From contig JAXHLY010000003.1 of NCBI GenBank assembly GCA_034521715.1, positions 1 through 64,000 of the forward strand: 64,000 bases of DNA, given 5' to 3'. Numbering within the stretch: position 1 is the first letter of the stretch; each line of letters starts with the position of its first letter. The DNA comes from Methylohalomonas sp034521715 (GTDB lineage: Bacteria > Pseudomonadota > Gammaproteobacteria > Methylohalomonadales > Methylohalomonadaceae). Positions 18,736 through 27,620 of this stretch are shown piece after piece. The position numbers and the translations under genes were made by a program. The notes beneath the pieces were generated by a model. That model ran no database searches and was not told the origin of the DNA. It saw nothing but the letters and a program-made list of their open reading frames with translations.

Positions 18736-20632
18736 ATGTTTCCGCTGCTGGCGACCGCCGTCGGCGACCTCCTGCCGGTCACCACGGAGATGGTCGTCGT
18801 CTTCGCGCGCTCGTCGCGGTCGCGCTCGTGCTGTTCGTCGACGGAGGCGGCTGCCGCTCGACGTCACCGCCATCCTCGTCATGGTGGCGCTGGTGGTCCT
18901 GGAGCCGTGGACGCAGATCTCCGCCGAGCGAGGGCCTCTCGGGGTTCGCGAACCCGGCGACCATCACCGGTGCTGGCGATGCTCATCCTCAGCGACGGGC
19001 GTCAGCCAGACCGGCGTCGTCCAGATCATCGGCCGGAAGATGTCGACGTTCGCCGGCGACGAGCGAGCGCCGCCAGCTCGCCGCGACCATCGGTGGTCGA
19101 CCGGGCCCGTCTCGGGGTTCATCAACAACACGCCGGTCGTCGCCATCCTCGTTCCGGTGATCGACGCGACCTCGCGCACGAGGGCGAGCACCTCGCCGTC
19201 GAAGCTCCTGATGCCGCTGTCGTACGCCTCGATGCTCGGCGGGACGCTGACGCTCATCGGGACGTCGACGAACATCCTCGCCAGCGACAGCCGTCGATCG
19301 GCGCCGAGCGTCGTCGGGCCTGCACGCGTTCTCGATGTTCGAGTTCACCGCAGCTCGGCGTCGTCGTCACTCGTCGTCGGGATCGGCCTACCTGCTGACC
19401 GTCGGCCGGCGGCTCGCTCCCGGAGCGCATCCCGCCCGAGCGACGACCTCACCGAGGAGTTCGAGATGGGCGAGTACCTCACCGAGGTCGTCGTCCGCGA
19501 GGACTCGCCGCTGGTCGGCCAGACCGTCCGCGAGGCGCTCGACGCGACCGACGTTCGACGTCGACGTCGCTCCAGCTCGTCCGCGGACGGCGAGCGCGTT
19601 CATCGAACCGCTCGGCCCGAAGGTCGATCCAGCGCCGGCGACGTGCTTCGCCGTCCGGACCGACCGGGAGACGCTCGTCGACCTGCTGGACGCCGAGGGC
19701 TCGACCTCCTCGCCGGCGCGCCGAGACCGACGACGAGGAACTCGAGCACCGCCGAGGAGCGCGACCAGAACCTCGTCGAGGTGGTCGTCGCGCCCGGCTC
19801 GCGCGCTCGTCGGCGAGACGCTCGCGATCGTCGTCGTTCCGCCAGCGCTACGACGCGAACGTCCTCGCGTTCCGCCGCGGCGGCGAACTCGTCCGCGAGC
19901 GGATGGACGACGTCCGCTCCGCGTCGGCGACACGCTGCTCGTCCAGGGCGCCGCCGACAGCCATCGAGCGCCTCGTCGACAACCGCGACTTCATCGTCGC
20001 CCACGAGCTCGAGCGGCCCGACTACCGCACGTCGAAGATCCCGGTCGCCGTCGGCATCGTCGCCGGCGTCGTCGGCGCTCGCCGCGCTCGACGTCGCTGC
20101 CCATCGTCGTCGCGGCGCTCGCCGGCGTCGCTCGCGATGGTCGCTCACCGGCTGTCCTCAAGCCGACCGAGCTCTACGACGCCGTCGACTGGAACGTCAT
20201 CTTCCTGCTCGCGGGCGTCATCCCGCTGGGCATCGCCCTCGAGCAGACCGGCGGCGCGGACCTGCTCGGCCGGCGCCGTCGTCGCGACCGGCCGACGTCC
20301 TGCCCGCCGATCGGCGTGCTCTGGGCTGTTCTACGTCGTCACGGCGCTCCTGACGAACGTCATCTCGAACAACGCGAGCGTCGTGCTGATGATCCCGGTC
20401 GCCGTCGAGGCCGCCCTCGAGCTCGGCGCGAACGCCGTTCGCGTTCGTCCTCGCGGTGACGTTCGCCGCCTCGACGGCGTTCATGACGCCCGTCGGCTAC
20501 CAGACGAACCTCTTCGTCTACGGGCCCGGCGGCTACACGTTCGGCGACTTCTTCCGGGTCGGCGACGCCGCTCCAGCTCCTGCTGTCGGTCGGTCACGGT
20601 CGCTCGGCATCGCGTTCTTCTGGACGGTCTGA
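18736..20632 (+). CDS. SLC13-family anion transporter with two RCK-C (TrkA-C) domains, frameshifted
   Basis: ATG 18736 starts FPLLATAVGDLLPVTTEMVV. Membrane parts include VTAILVMVALVVLEPW, NPATITVLAMLILSDGVSQT, GPVSGFINNTPVVAILVPVI (the SLC13 SNT-like loop) and KLLMPLSYASMLGGTLTLIG with TSTNIL. In the middle are two RCK-C modules: MGEYLTEVVVREDSPLVGQT and, later, NLVEVVVAPGSR with MDDVRLRVGDTLLVQGA. The second half holds DAVDWNVIFLLAGVIPLGIA, VVTALLTNVISNNASVVLMI and STAFMTPVGYQTNLFVYGPG. This is the SLC13/SAC1-type arrangement; sulfate or dicarboxylate is likely but the substrate is not defined. Confidence 0.88.
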
Positions 20633-20659
20633 ACGGGCCCGACTCGACCCCGGAACGCG

Positions 20660-21882
20660 GCGGCTTGCCTGGACTGGAACCCGAAGATCGGCACGAAGCG
20701 GAACGTGAGGAACGCGCCGACGGTCGCCAGCATCGGGACGACGTTCTGCATCAACACGACGCGCGCTGTCGTCCCGGGGTCGAAGAGGTCGGAGGCGCTC
20801 GGGATGTCCTCGGGTTCCTCCTCGCCCGATGGTCGGGGACGCCCTGGTCGCCGTCTGTTCCTCGTCGGCGGCGAGGCGCGCCGACCGACACCTGCCGCCG
20901 TCTTCCTCGCCGCGCACGGCCTCTGACACCGTGACCGGCCGTGTCGCGCGCCCCCAGCCGAGGCCGACGATGCTCATCGTCGCGATGACGACGAAACTCG
21001 CGGGAACGCCGATGCGCGGAGAGGATGATGACGAGCGACGGAGCTCGATCGACCGCGACGACGATGCGCCGCCGTCAGCGGCAGGTCGGTGATGTCGTTG
21101 CCGAGCGTGTCCATCGTCCGCCGGGCGATGGTGAACGCACCGACGGCGACGGCGACACAGCCGATGACGATGCCGGAGTTCATCTCGAGCGCGCCGCTGC
21201 CGACCAGCGGCGCGATGGCGTTGGCGACGTTGCTCGTCCCGGAGCTGAACGCCATGAGACAGCCGATGGCGACGACGAGCGACGACCCCGACGATCTCCC
21301 GGCGGGTCGTGCTCTCGGCCCGTCGACGGGACGGGAACCGTCCCGGAGCGGTCCAGTCTCGAGCAGCGCGCCCTCGGACTCGTCGATCGCGATCAGCGCG
21401 GTCGAGTCGCGTGTAGAAGTACCGGCCGATGACGCCGCGACACCCAGAAGCCGATGACCGGCGCGACGAGCCACCAGGTCGACGATCTCGCCGATGACCG
21501 CCCAGTCGAGCGCGCCGTTGGCGACGGCGAGTCCGGCGATCGCGCCGACGGCCGTCATCGACGTGGACGCCGGCACGCCGAAGACGTTGCCGACGAACAG
21601 CGCCGCGCCGATGAAAAAGAGGACGACGATGCTCGCCTCGAGCGTGAAGAGCGCCGGGTTCGTCGACGAGTTCGTTGCCGAGCGTGTCGACGACCGCGTC
21701 GGCCGAGCGTCCACGCGCCGACGAAGAAGAACGCCGGTCATCGACAGCGCCGCCGGCGGTCTTGCGAGATGGCCTTCGCGCCGACCGCCGGGCCGAACGC
21801 CGGCCCCGTCGTCGCGCCCGCCGATGTTGTAGCCGACGAACATCGCGACCAGAAGGCCCACAAGCAACAGGACGCTGATCAC
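20660..21882 (-). CDS. PiT-family inorganic phosphate transporter, frameshifted
   Basis: From a GTG at 21882 the sequence is VISVLLLVGLLVAMFVGYNI and GG, then ALFTLEASIVVLFFIGAALF, VGNVFGVPASTSMTAVGAIA, GLAVANGALDWAVIGEIVDW, VVVVAIGCLMAFSSGTSNVA, NAIAPLVGSGALEMNSGIVI, GCVAVAVGAFTIARRTMDTL and GNDITDL. The GYNIGG, GVPASTSMT and GTSNVANA motifs are PiT family marks; the family moves phosphate with Na+ or H+. An ATG at 21922 in another frame is an alternative start. The end lies near 20660 after LTFRFVPIFGF, convergent with the SLC13 gene. The upstream repeat protein reads into it in frame. Confidence 0.85.
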
Positions 21883-22752
21883 GCGTCCGCCCTCGGGGGA
21901 GTTTCGGTGACGTCGTGACCATCGTAGCGACGCCGACGTCTTGTCACCATCGTCCTCCGTGTCGGCTTCGTCCTTCGTGTCGGTTTCGTCCTCCGTGTCG
22001 GTTTCGTCCTCCGTGTCGGCTCGGTCGTCGTTCTGGTCGGTTTCGTCGTCTCCCTGACCGTCTTCCACGTCGGAGTATCGTACCTCGACGGCTTCGACCT
22101 TCTCGGCGACCGTCTCGTCGCCGCTGGCTACAGCGGCCTCGCCGGTTGTCTCCTCGATGGTTTTCTCGACGGTCTCTTCGACGGTCTGTTCGACAGTCTC
22201 CTCGACCGTGTCGCTGACAGTCTCCTCGACGGTTTCGCCGACTTTCTCTTCGACTGATTCGCTGACGGTCTTCTCGACAGTCTCCCCGACCTTCTCCTCG
22301 ACGGCCCTGTCGACCGATTCGCTGACGGTCTCCTCGACTGTCTTCTCGACGGATTTGCCGACCTTCTTCTCGACCGTGTCGCCGACGGTTTCGTCGACCG
22401 TCTTCTCGACCGTCTCACCGACGGACGCCTCGACGGTTCTGTCCACGGTGTCGCCGACTTTCTCTTCGACGGTCTTCTCGACGGTTTCGCCGACCTTCTC
22501 CTCGACTGCTTCGTCCATCGCTCCTCGACGGTCTGTTCGAGCGCGCGCGCGCGTCATCGATCCACTCGGGTTGAAGCGCGCCATCTTCCACGCGATGTGG
22601 ATGATGAACGACGCCAGCACGCCGAATCCGAACGCGAGACCGGTGCTCGAGTCGGCGACGGTGAACAGCGCGACGGCGACGAAGATGAGCACGCCGTACG
22701 CGAGGTCCGTGAGGCTGTCGACGCGGTTCGGGTTCACGCGCCGCTCACCCAC
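21883..22752 (-). CDS. Two-helix membrane protein with 30 tetrapeptide repeats and an acidic tail
   Basis: ATG 22752 gives MGERRVNPNRVDSLTD, two membrane helices (LAYGVLIFVAVALFTVA; STGLAFGFGVLASFIIHIAW), then KMARFNPSGS and a basic linker. From 22506 to 22147 there are 30 unbroken tetrapeptides, nearly all of form V-[EGSD]-x-[TKS], such as VEEK VGET VEKT. The tail (AEKVEAVEVRYSDVEDG, then many Asp, Glu and Thr) contains a second repeat. I do not recognise the family. The frame is indel-free and has no stop before the first 30 residues of the PiT transporter, so it may be either a separate gene whose stop is lost or an N-terminal extension of the transporter. Confidence 0.7.
21952..22023 (-). 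repeat. 18-bp tandem repeat encoding an acidic hexapeptide
   Basis: Four 18-bp units (plus-strand form gtcctccgtgtcggtttc with small changes) encode Thr/Glu/Asp hexapeptides of the TEDETD type in the acidic tail of the tetrapeptide-repeat protein. Confidence 0.85.
22147..22506 (-). repeat. Thirty 12-bp units encoding V-x-x-x tetrapeptides
   Basis: Every fourth residue is Val (Ile in the last unit) over 120 residues. The commonest units are VEKT, VGET, VEET and VEEK, often in the order VEEK-VGET-VEKT, which gives a higher-order 36-bp period. The units differ at synonymous and non-synonymous sites, so it is an old, selected repeat, not a fresh expansion. Confidence 0.95.
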
Positions 22753-22976
22753 TCAGCCGGTCGGCGCCTGGCGAGCGAGCCGTGTCGGGGCCGGTTCGCT
22801 GCGACGCATCTGGTCGTAGGCGGGTCGACGAAAGCGACCCGCTGAAGAGGCAGAACGCTGATGGTCGCAGAGGGGGCGAACGGAGAAAGGGATTCCGGTG
22901 GCGGACGGCCTGCCTACTCGCTCGCCATCACCGACCCTCGGGTGTCGCGACCGCAGCCAGCGGGCCGGACGATGAT

Positions 22977-23654
22977 CTATTCGAACGTGACGCCGACGTC
23001 GTGTAGGCCATCGTTGTGGATCGCGATGTTGATGAGCAGCGGCGTCAGCGATTCCACCTCGGCGGCGTTCGCCAGTGGCGCCGGCGTCGAGCGCGCGGAG
23101 GCCCTCGATGCCCTCGCGCGAGGTCCGACGACGTGTCTGCTTCGTCCTCGTCGTCGCCGACGACGAGCGTGTCCACGTCGAGGTTCGACGTCGAGGTTCG
23201 GCGAGGCGGTCCGCCGCGAGGTTGTGGAACGCGCCGACGACCGGCACGTCGTCGGGCGCCGCGTCTGCGACGAGCTCGGTGACGCTGCCCGCGCCGGGCG
23301 GGTTGTAGTGGAAGCCGCCGTCGTCGCTTCTGCATCCCGACGGCCGGCGAGACGAGCAGCGCATCCTCGTCGAGGCGGTCGGCGACGTCCTCGACGAGGT
23401 CGGCGACGTGGTACGGCCGGCACCGCGAGCACGACGACGTCCGCGCGGTCGGCAGCCATCGCGTTCTCGAAGCCCGTCGACCTTGCGCGTCGACGCCGCG
23501 GCTGTCGAGTTCGGTCTCGTACTCCTCGGCCTTCGTCCTGGCCTTCTCCGGGTCGCGCGAGCCGATGACGACCTCGGTGGTCGGTGTCGTAGGCCCACCG
23601 CAGCGCCAGTCCCTCGCCGATGTCGCCGGTGCCGCCGAGTAGCGCGATTCGCAT
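22977..23654 (-). CDS. npdG: F420H2:NADP oxidoreductase, frameshifted
   Basis: ATG 23654 gives MRIALLGGTGDIGEGLALRW (dinucleotide-binding GGTGDIGEG), then EVVIGSRDPEKA (the SR pair expected for NADP), ADRADVVVLAVPPYHV, LDEDALLVSPAVGMQ, GAGSVTELVADAAPDDVPVV, GAFHNLAADRLAEPNLDVDT and LVVGDDEDEA, ending ESLTPLLINIAIHNDG and GVTFE. The FHNL block is characteristic of Fno/NpdG. The enzyme exchanges hydride between NADP and coenzyme F420, so it complements cofE and mer near 10 kb. Length is about 225 residues. Confidence 0.9.
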   Translation of the reverse strand: MRIALLGGTGDIGEGLALRWAYDTDHRGRHRLARPGEGQDEGRGVRDRTRQPRRRRARSTGFENAMAADRADVVVLAVPAVPRRRPRRGRRRPPRRGCAARLAGRRDAEATTAASTTTRPARAASPSSSQTRRPTTCRSSARSTTSRRTASPNLDVEPRRGHARRRRRRGRSRHVVGPRARASRASARSTPAPLANAAEVESLTPLLINIAIHNDGLHDVGVTFE

Positions 23655-23678
23655 ACCTGACACACTCCAGGCGCGTGG

Positions 23679-24644
23679 TTAAGAATTGCGTGCCCGTCCG
23701 TGACGGCTCACACCGGCGATCGTGGCCGTTACCGATCCGGATGCGTCGTATTCCCGGGACAGCAGGTCGGGCAGGTCGTTCGACGCGACTCGAGGACTGC
23801 GGTCCGCGCCAGCGCGCCTCGTACTTCCGCCGGCCCGTCTCGCCCGGTCAGGCCGCCCGTGAGGACGCCGACGCCGTGGTACGTCCGTCCGGGGTCGGCC
23901 TCGCGCGCGTTGGTCGCCGTCTCGATGTCGTCGAGCGTGTCGCCGACGAAGACGACGCGGTCGGCGTCGAACCGCTCGGCCAGCGCGACCAGCGCGTCGT
24001 GGGTCGGGCTTGCCGCTCGTCCCAGTCGTCCATCGTGAACCGGTGCTCCGTCGGGCACGTCGAGGCCGACGCGGTCCAGCGCGATGTCGGCCTCGGCCGG
24101 CGGGCCGGCCGGTCAGCACGCCGACCGGCGTAGCGCTCGGTGCAGCGCGTCGACGGTCTCGGGCGTCGACGCAGCACCGGTTCGTCGTGGATGAACCCGC
24201 TCGTCGTCGAGGTCGGGGCTCGCTCGCCCTCGAGGTCGCGGTACAGCTCCGCGCCCGAGGTACAGCTGCTGGAACACGTCGCGCAGTCGGTCGCGGTCGC
24301 CACGCGCCCGAGGACGCGCTCGACGCGCGCCGGGTCGAGCTCGCTCGGCGACGACCGTCTCCGCGCCGGCCGAGGCCGCCGCCGTGGCCGGCGATGGCGT
24401 CGGTGAACGCCTCGACGTCGCCGTCGCAGCCCTCGCGGCGCGCGAGAACGAACAGCGCCGCCGCGTCGGTCAGCTCCCAGTCGTTGTTGAACCCGCCGGC
24501 GTCCTTGAACGCCTGGACGGCGCGCTTCGGTCGATGGTCTCGCCGTAGACGCGCTCGACGCGATTCGACGATGGCGCGCCGGTAGGAGTCGGCCACGTCG
24601 ACGAGCACGCCGTCGACGTCCAGCACGACCGCGTCCACGTCCAT
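23679..24644 (-). CDS. HAD-superfamily hydrolase (TIGR01548-like), frameshifted
   Basis: ATG 24644 gives MDVDAVVLDVDGVLVDVADS (motif I DVDGVLVD), YRRAIVES, AVQAFKDAGGFNNDWELTDA and ALFVLARREGCDGDVEAFTD. After shifts come VGVLTGRPA (motif II), EHRFTMDDWDEGKPDPTHDA (motif III Lys), LVALAERFDADRVVFVGDTL and DDIETATNAREADP (motif IV GDTLDD). This is a phosphatase-like HAD protein; a family with this FNNDWELT cap occurs in archaea and cyanobacteria. The substrate is unknown. The C-terminus, about LESVNDLPDLLS, is followed by the stop at 23679. Confidence 0.82.
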   Translation of the reverse strand: MDVDAVVLDVDGVLVDVADSYRRAIVESRRARLRRDHRPKRAVQAFKDAGGFNNDWELTDAAALFVLARREGCDGDVEAFTDAIAGHGGGLGRRGDGRRRASSTRRASSASSGAWRPRPTARRVPAAVPRARSCTATSRASEPRPRRRAGSSTTNRCCVDARDRRRAAPSATPVGVLTGRPAGRGRHRAGPRRPRRARRSTGSRWTTGTSGKPDPRRAGRAGRAVRRRPRRLRRRHARRHRDGDQRARGRPRTDVPRRRRPHGRPDRARRAGGSTRRAGADRSPRVASNDLPDLLSREYDASGSVTATIAGVSRHGRARNS

Positions 24645-24769
24645 ACCACTCCCGAGACGGGCCGGGAAGAAGTCAGTTACGCGTTCCCCGCGCCTGCGAA
24701 CGGCAACGGCACCCTGACGACTTGCGACCCTTATCTGCCGACCCTCGTCGGTCCACGGAGTCGGTGCTC

Positions 24770-25206
24770 CTACTCGCCGCCGCGCTCCCGCGACGAACAC
24801 CGTTCCCGACTCGACGGTCTCGGCGCTCCACTGGGACCGCCGGCTGGTCGCCGCCCAGCGTCGTGAACAGGCACGCCGCGTGCCGCCGCCTGCGCCGCAA
24901 CCGCCAACCAGCGGCCGGCTGGAGTTCCGGCGGACAGGTTCAGCGCGTACACCGCGTCTGCCGCGCGCGTACACCGACTCGTCCGGCTCAGTCACGTCGT
25001 CACGGACGAATTCGACGCCGTCAGGGACCTCGCGCTCGTGTACGTCCGTCGTAGTCGCAATCTTGCCCGCGGTCGGCGAGTCACCGCCGCGACGCCAGGC
25101 CGATTCCCAACGCCGACCTCCACCGAGCCGGTCGTAGCGCGGCGAGCAGGTCGACGACGGCGGGCGGGTTGCCACGTGCCGGGATGTTGTGTGCCTCACT
25201 GCGCAT
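24770..25206 (-). CDS. UPF0146-type protein, frameshifted
   Basis: ATG 25206 gives MRSEAHNIPARGNPPAVVDL, a damaged segment resembling YDRLVEVGVGNRPGVAAALA, then DGVEFVRDDVTEPDESVYAR, DAVYALNLSAG, FTTLGGDQPAVPVE and ETVESGTVFVARERGGE with a stop at 24770. The glycine-rich VGxGNRP motif and the short Rossmann-like length (about 140 residues) fit the archaeal UPF0146 family, whose function is unknown though it looks like a degenerate methyltransferase. It is divergent from the archaemetzincin gene, with only 11 bp between the two start codons. Confidence 0.65.
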
Positions 25207-25217
25207 GAGCCGCTGCC

Positions 25218-25740
25218 ATGCGGGTCGACATCGTGCCCGTCGGCGAAGTGCCCGCGCACGTCAAGCGCGAGGCGTCAGCCAGCCTGCGCGCCATCTACGA
25301 CTGCGACGTCGTCGTCGCCCCCGAACAGGACGTTCCCGAGGGCGCCTACGACGACGCCCGCAGCCAGCACCGCGCCGCCGAGTTCATCGACCTCGCCACC
25401 CGCATCGGCAACGGCGACAAGACCATCGCCGTCACCCCCAACGACCTGTTCTACCGCCGCCGGAACTACGTCTTCGGGCTCGCGTACCTCGACGGGAGCG
25501 GCTGCGTCGTCTCCACGTACCGCCTCCAGACGTCGAGCGACGGCGGACTTCTCCGAACGCCCCGCCAGCGACGTCTTCGCCGACCGCGTCCGGAAGGAGG
25601 TCGTCCACGAACTCGGCCACACGCTCGGCCTCGAACACTGCGACAACAACCGCTGTGCCATGAACTTCTCCCCGACCGTGCGAGAAGTCGACCGCAAGGA
25701 ACAGGAACTCTGCGGAGCTGCCAGCGCACTGTCTTGCAGA
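25218..25740 (+). CDS. amzA: Archaemetzincin (zinc metallopeptidase), frameshifted
   Basis: ATG 25218 gives MRVDIVPVGEVPAHVKREAS, VVVAPEQDVPEGAYDDARSQ, IGNGDKTIAVTPNDLFYRRR and YVFGLAYLDGSGCVVSTYRL. After a shift near 25545 come ERPASDVFADRVRKEVV and HELGHTLGLEHCDNNRCAMN (zinc motif HExxHxxGxxH plus CxxxxC), then FSPTVREVDRKEQELC and CQRTVL. The four Cys that bind a second zinc in archaemetzincins are present. It is a predicted cytosolic metallopeptidase; substrates are unknown. The stop is not clear; the family normally ends just after CQRTVL. Confidence 0.92.
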
Positions 25741-26017
25741 GCCCACTTTTCGCCGGTCGGCGCGGCAAGCCGCGCCTCCCTGGGCAAAAACTTGGGGGAA
25801 AAGCCAACGTCACCCCTCAGCCGCGCGTAGCGCGGCTTCGAGGGTTCCTTGACCTCGCGGCGCAAGCCGCGAGTGAACCGCCTCACTCGGGCTTTTCAAG
25901 CCGCTCACGGGTCGCTGTGCTCCCCGTCTCGCTGATTCCGCGGCGCGTAGCGCCGCGCGCCGCTCGCTCGGCGGATGCTCGCGGCCGGTTCATCGATTGG
26001 CTGGCTGCTTCGATCGC
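25741..26017. other. Convergent spacer
   Basis: Between the end of the archaemetzincin gene and the end of hflX. The only frames are unmotivated extensions of the flanking genes. Short inverted repeats such as gcggcgcg/cgcgccgc at about 25936-25962 may form a terminator hairpin. Confidence 0.4.
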
Positions 26018-27356
26018 TTAGTCCTCTGTTAACTCGTTCTGCGCGGCCGTCCGCCTGTGCGGCGACTTCCGGTCTGGCTTCGAACTGGAAGTCGACGGTG
26101 CCGCCGTAGGTCGGGTCGTGGACCGTGCCGTGGTTGTGACACCAGGAGACGAACGCGTTGCCGGCGTCCGTGTTCGGGACCGACAGGTGGACTGTTCTCG
26201 CGGTCCGGGAGCGCGTCGCGGAGTTCCTCCTGAAGGTCGCCGATACCGGTGCCTTCGGTCGCGCTCGTGACGACCGGGTCGCCAGCGAGGTTCGCGACGA
26301 CGTGGCGCTTCGCGTCGAGGTCGCTGGCGACGTCGCGCTTGTTCAGGACCGGGAGGATGGCGCCAGTGGCGTCATCGCTGGCGGTTCCACCGCCCGCTGT
26401 TCCGCTGGCACATTGCGCTCGTTCTCGCGCAGTTCCTCGAGGCTCGTTGTGACCTTCTCCCGGATGGTTTCGGCGTCGTCGCTGGCGTCGACGACCAGGA
26501 GGACGACGTCGGCCTCCTGGCGGCGGCGAGCGTCGTCCGGAACGACGACACCAGCCAGTGCGGAAGGTCGCCGACGAACCCGACTGTATCCGTGAGGAGT
26601 ACCTTGCGTTCGCCGACGGTCGCGCGCCGTGTCGTCGTGTTCAGCGTCTCGAACAGGCGGTCCCGGAGGCGGCGGTTTCTGTCAGGTCGCTCGTGCTGGC
26701 GGTCGTTGCGTCTCCACCTCGAGGTCATCGGCCAGGACGCGCAGGAGCGTGGACTTCCCGGCGTTCGTGTACCCAGCGAGAGCGACGAGGTCGAATCCCA
26801 CTCCCGGCGCGCGTCCCGAACGCTCCGTCGGCGTCGTCCAGCTGGTCGAGCGCTTCCCGGACGTGCTTGATGCGTTGCCTGTAGTCCGCGCGCATCTGGG
26901 CGGCCTGGGTTCCTCGCCGCCGCTCTGGACGCCGCGCCGGCCGGAACTCTCCGCGCTTGGCCTTCGCTTCGGCGCGCGGGAGTTCGTAGCGCAACTCCGC
27001 GAGTCGGACTTCGAAACGTGCTCGCTTCGTCTCCGCGCGGTCCGCGAAGATGTCGAGGACGAGTCTGGTCCTGTCGACGACGCTCGCGCCGACTTCCTCC
27101 TCGAGGTTGAACGCGCGCCCGGGGTCGAGGTCGCCGTCGACGACCACGATGTCGACATCTTCGCGGTCCACGCGCTCGGCGATGTCGGCGACCGTCCCCT
27201 CGCCGAGGTCGAACGTCGGGTCGCGTTCGCGGACCTGCGTGCGCTCGCCGACGACGTCGAGGCTGGTGACCCGCAGAGCGCCCGGATTTCGTCGGTCTGT
27301 ACTGGTCGTGTGGCTGTTCGCTTCGCGACGAGTGCTGTCGAACCGTCTTGTGACAT
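26018..27356 (-). CDS. hflX: HflX-type GTPase, frameshifted
   Basis: ATG 27356 gives MSQDGSTALVAKRTATRPVQ, then RERDPTFDLGEGTVADIAER, VDREDVDIVVVDGDLDPGRA, FNLEEEVGASVVDRTRLVLD, IFADRAETKRARFEVRLAEL and RYELPRAEAK: the HflX N-terminal domain and coiled coil. The G domain has VALAGYTNAGKSTLLRVLAD (G1), FETLNTTTRRATVGERKVLL, TDTVGFVGDLPHWLVSSFRT (G3) and VVLLVVDASDD. A C-terminal region ends near FVSWCHNHGTVHDP and QNELTED (TAA at 26018). HflX binds the large ribosomal subunit and helps split stalled ribosomes. It is the last archaeal gene before the join. Confidence 0.9.
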
Positions 27357-27620
27357 GCGTGCGTGGCTGTGGTGGTCGAGAACAGTGCGCGTCAGTGCGC
27401 CCGCACGCGGCGAGTGTGGCCGGCGACGCCGGCCGACCGGGGGCGGACGCCGGCTACGAATCGAGAACGGTCATGGGTCACAGCGATCACGCGAACCAGA
27501 AAAATCTACCGTGGGTATGGGAATCCCTGGCAGGGCGTGCGAGGAGCGGATGTGACTCGCCCGACTATACGACCGGCACGCGCCACTCGCCAGCGAACTG
27601 CGGTTCGACTCCGGTGGCAC
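27357..27620. other. Junction between archaeal and bacterial sequence
   Basis: Up to about 27,550 the sequence resembles an archaeal upstream region of hflX, GC-rich with an A/T box at 27,510 (aaaaatcta). From about 27,600 the minus strand reads as the C-terminus of bacterial PurK. No direct repeat, tRNA, integrase or IS end was found at the switch. The exact base cannot be fixed by eye; it lies between about 27,550 and 27,630. Confidence 0.7.

Noticed and set aside
22157..22819. Plus-strand frame of 220 residues rich in Ser, Thr, Val and Phe (STVSSTV-type)
   Set aside because: It is the antisense reading of the tetrapeptide-repeat gene. The minus strand has the acidic haloarchaeal composition, membrane helices and a start, and the plus frame does not.
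27500..27620. Possible tRNA at the archaeal/bacterial join (ggttcgactcc on plus, gtcgtatagtcggg on minus)
   Set aside because: The T-loop-like and D-loop-like strings are on opposite strands and no acceptor or T stem pairs. It is probably a coding or junction coincidence.
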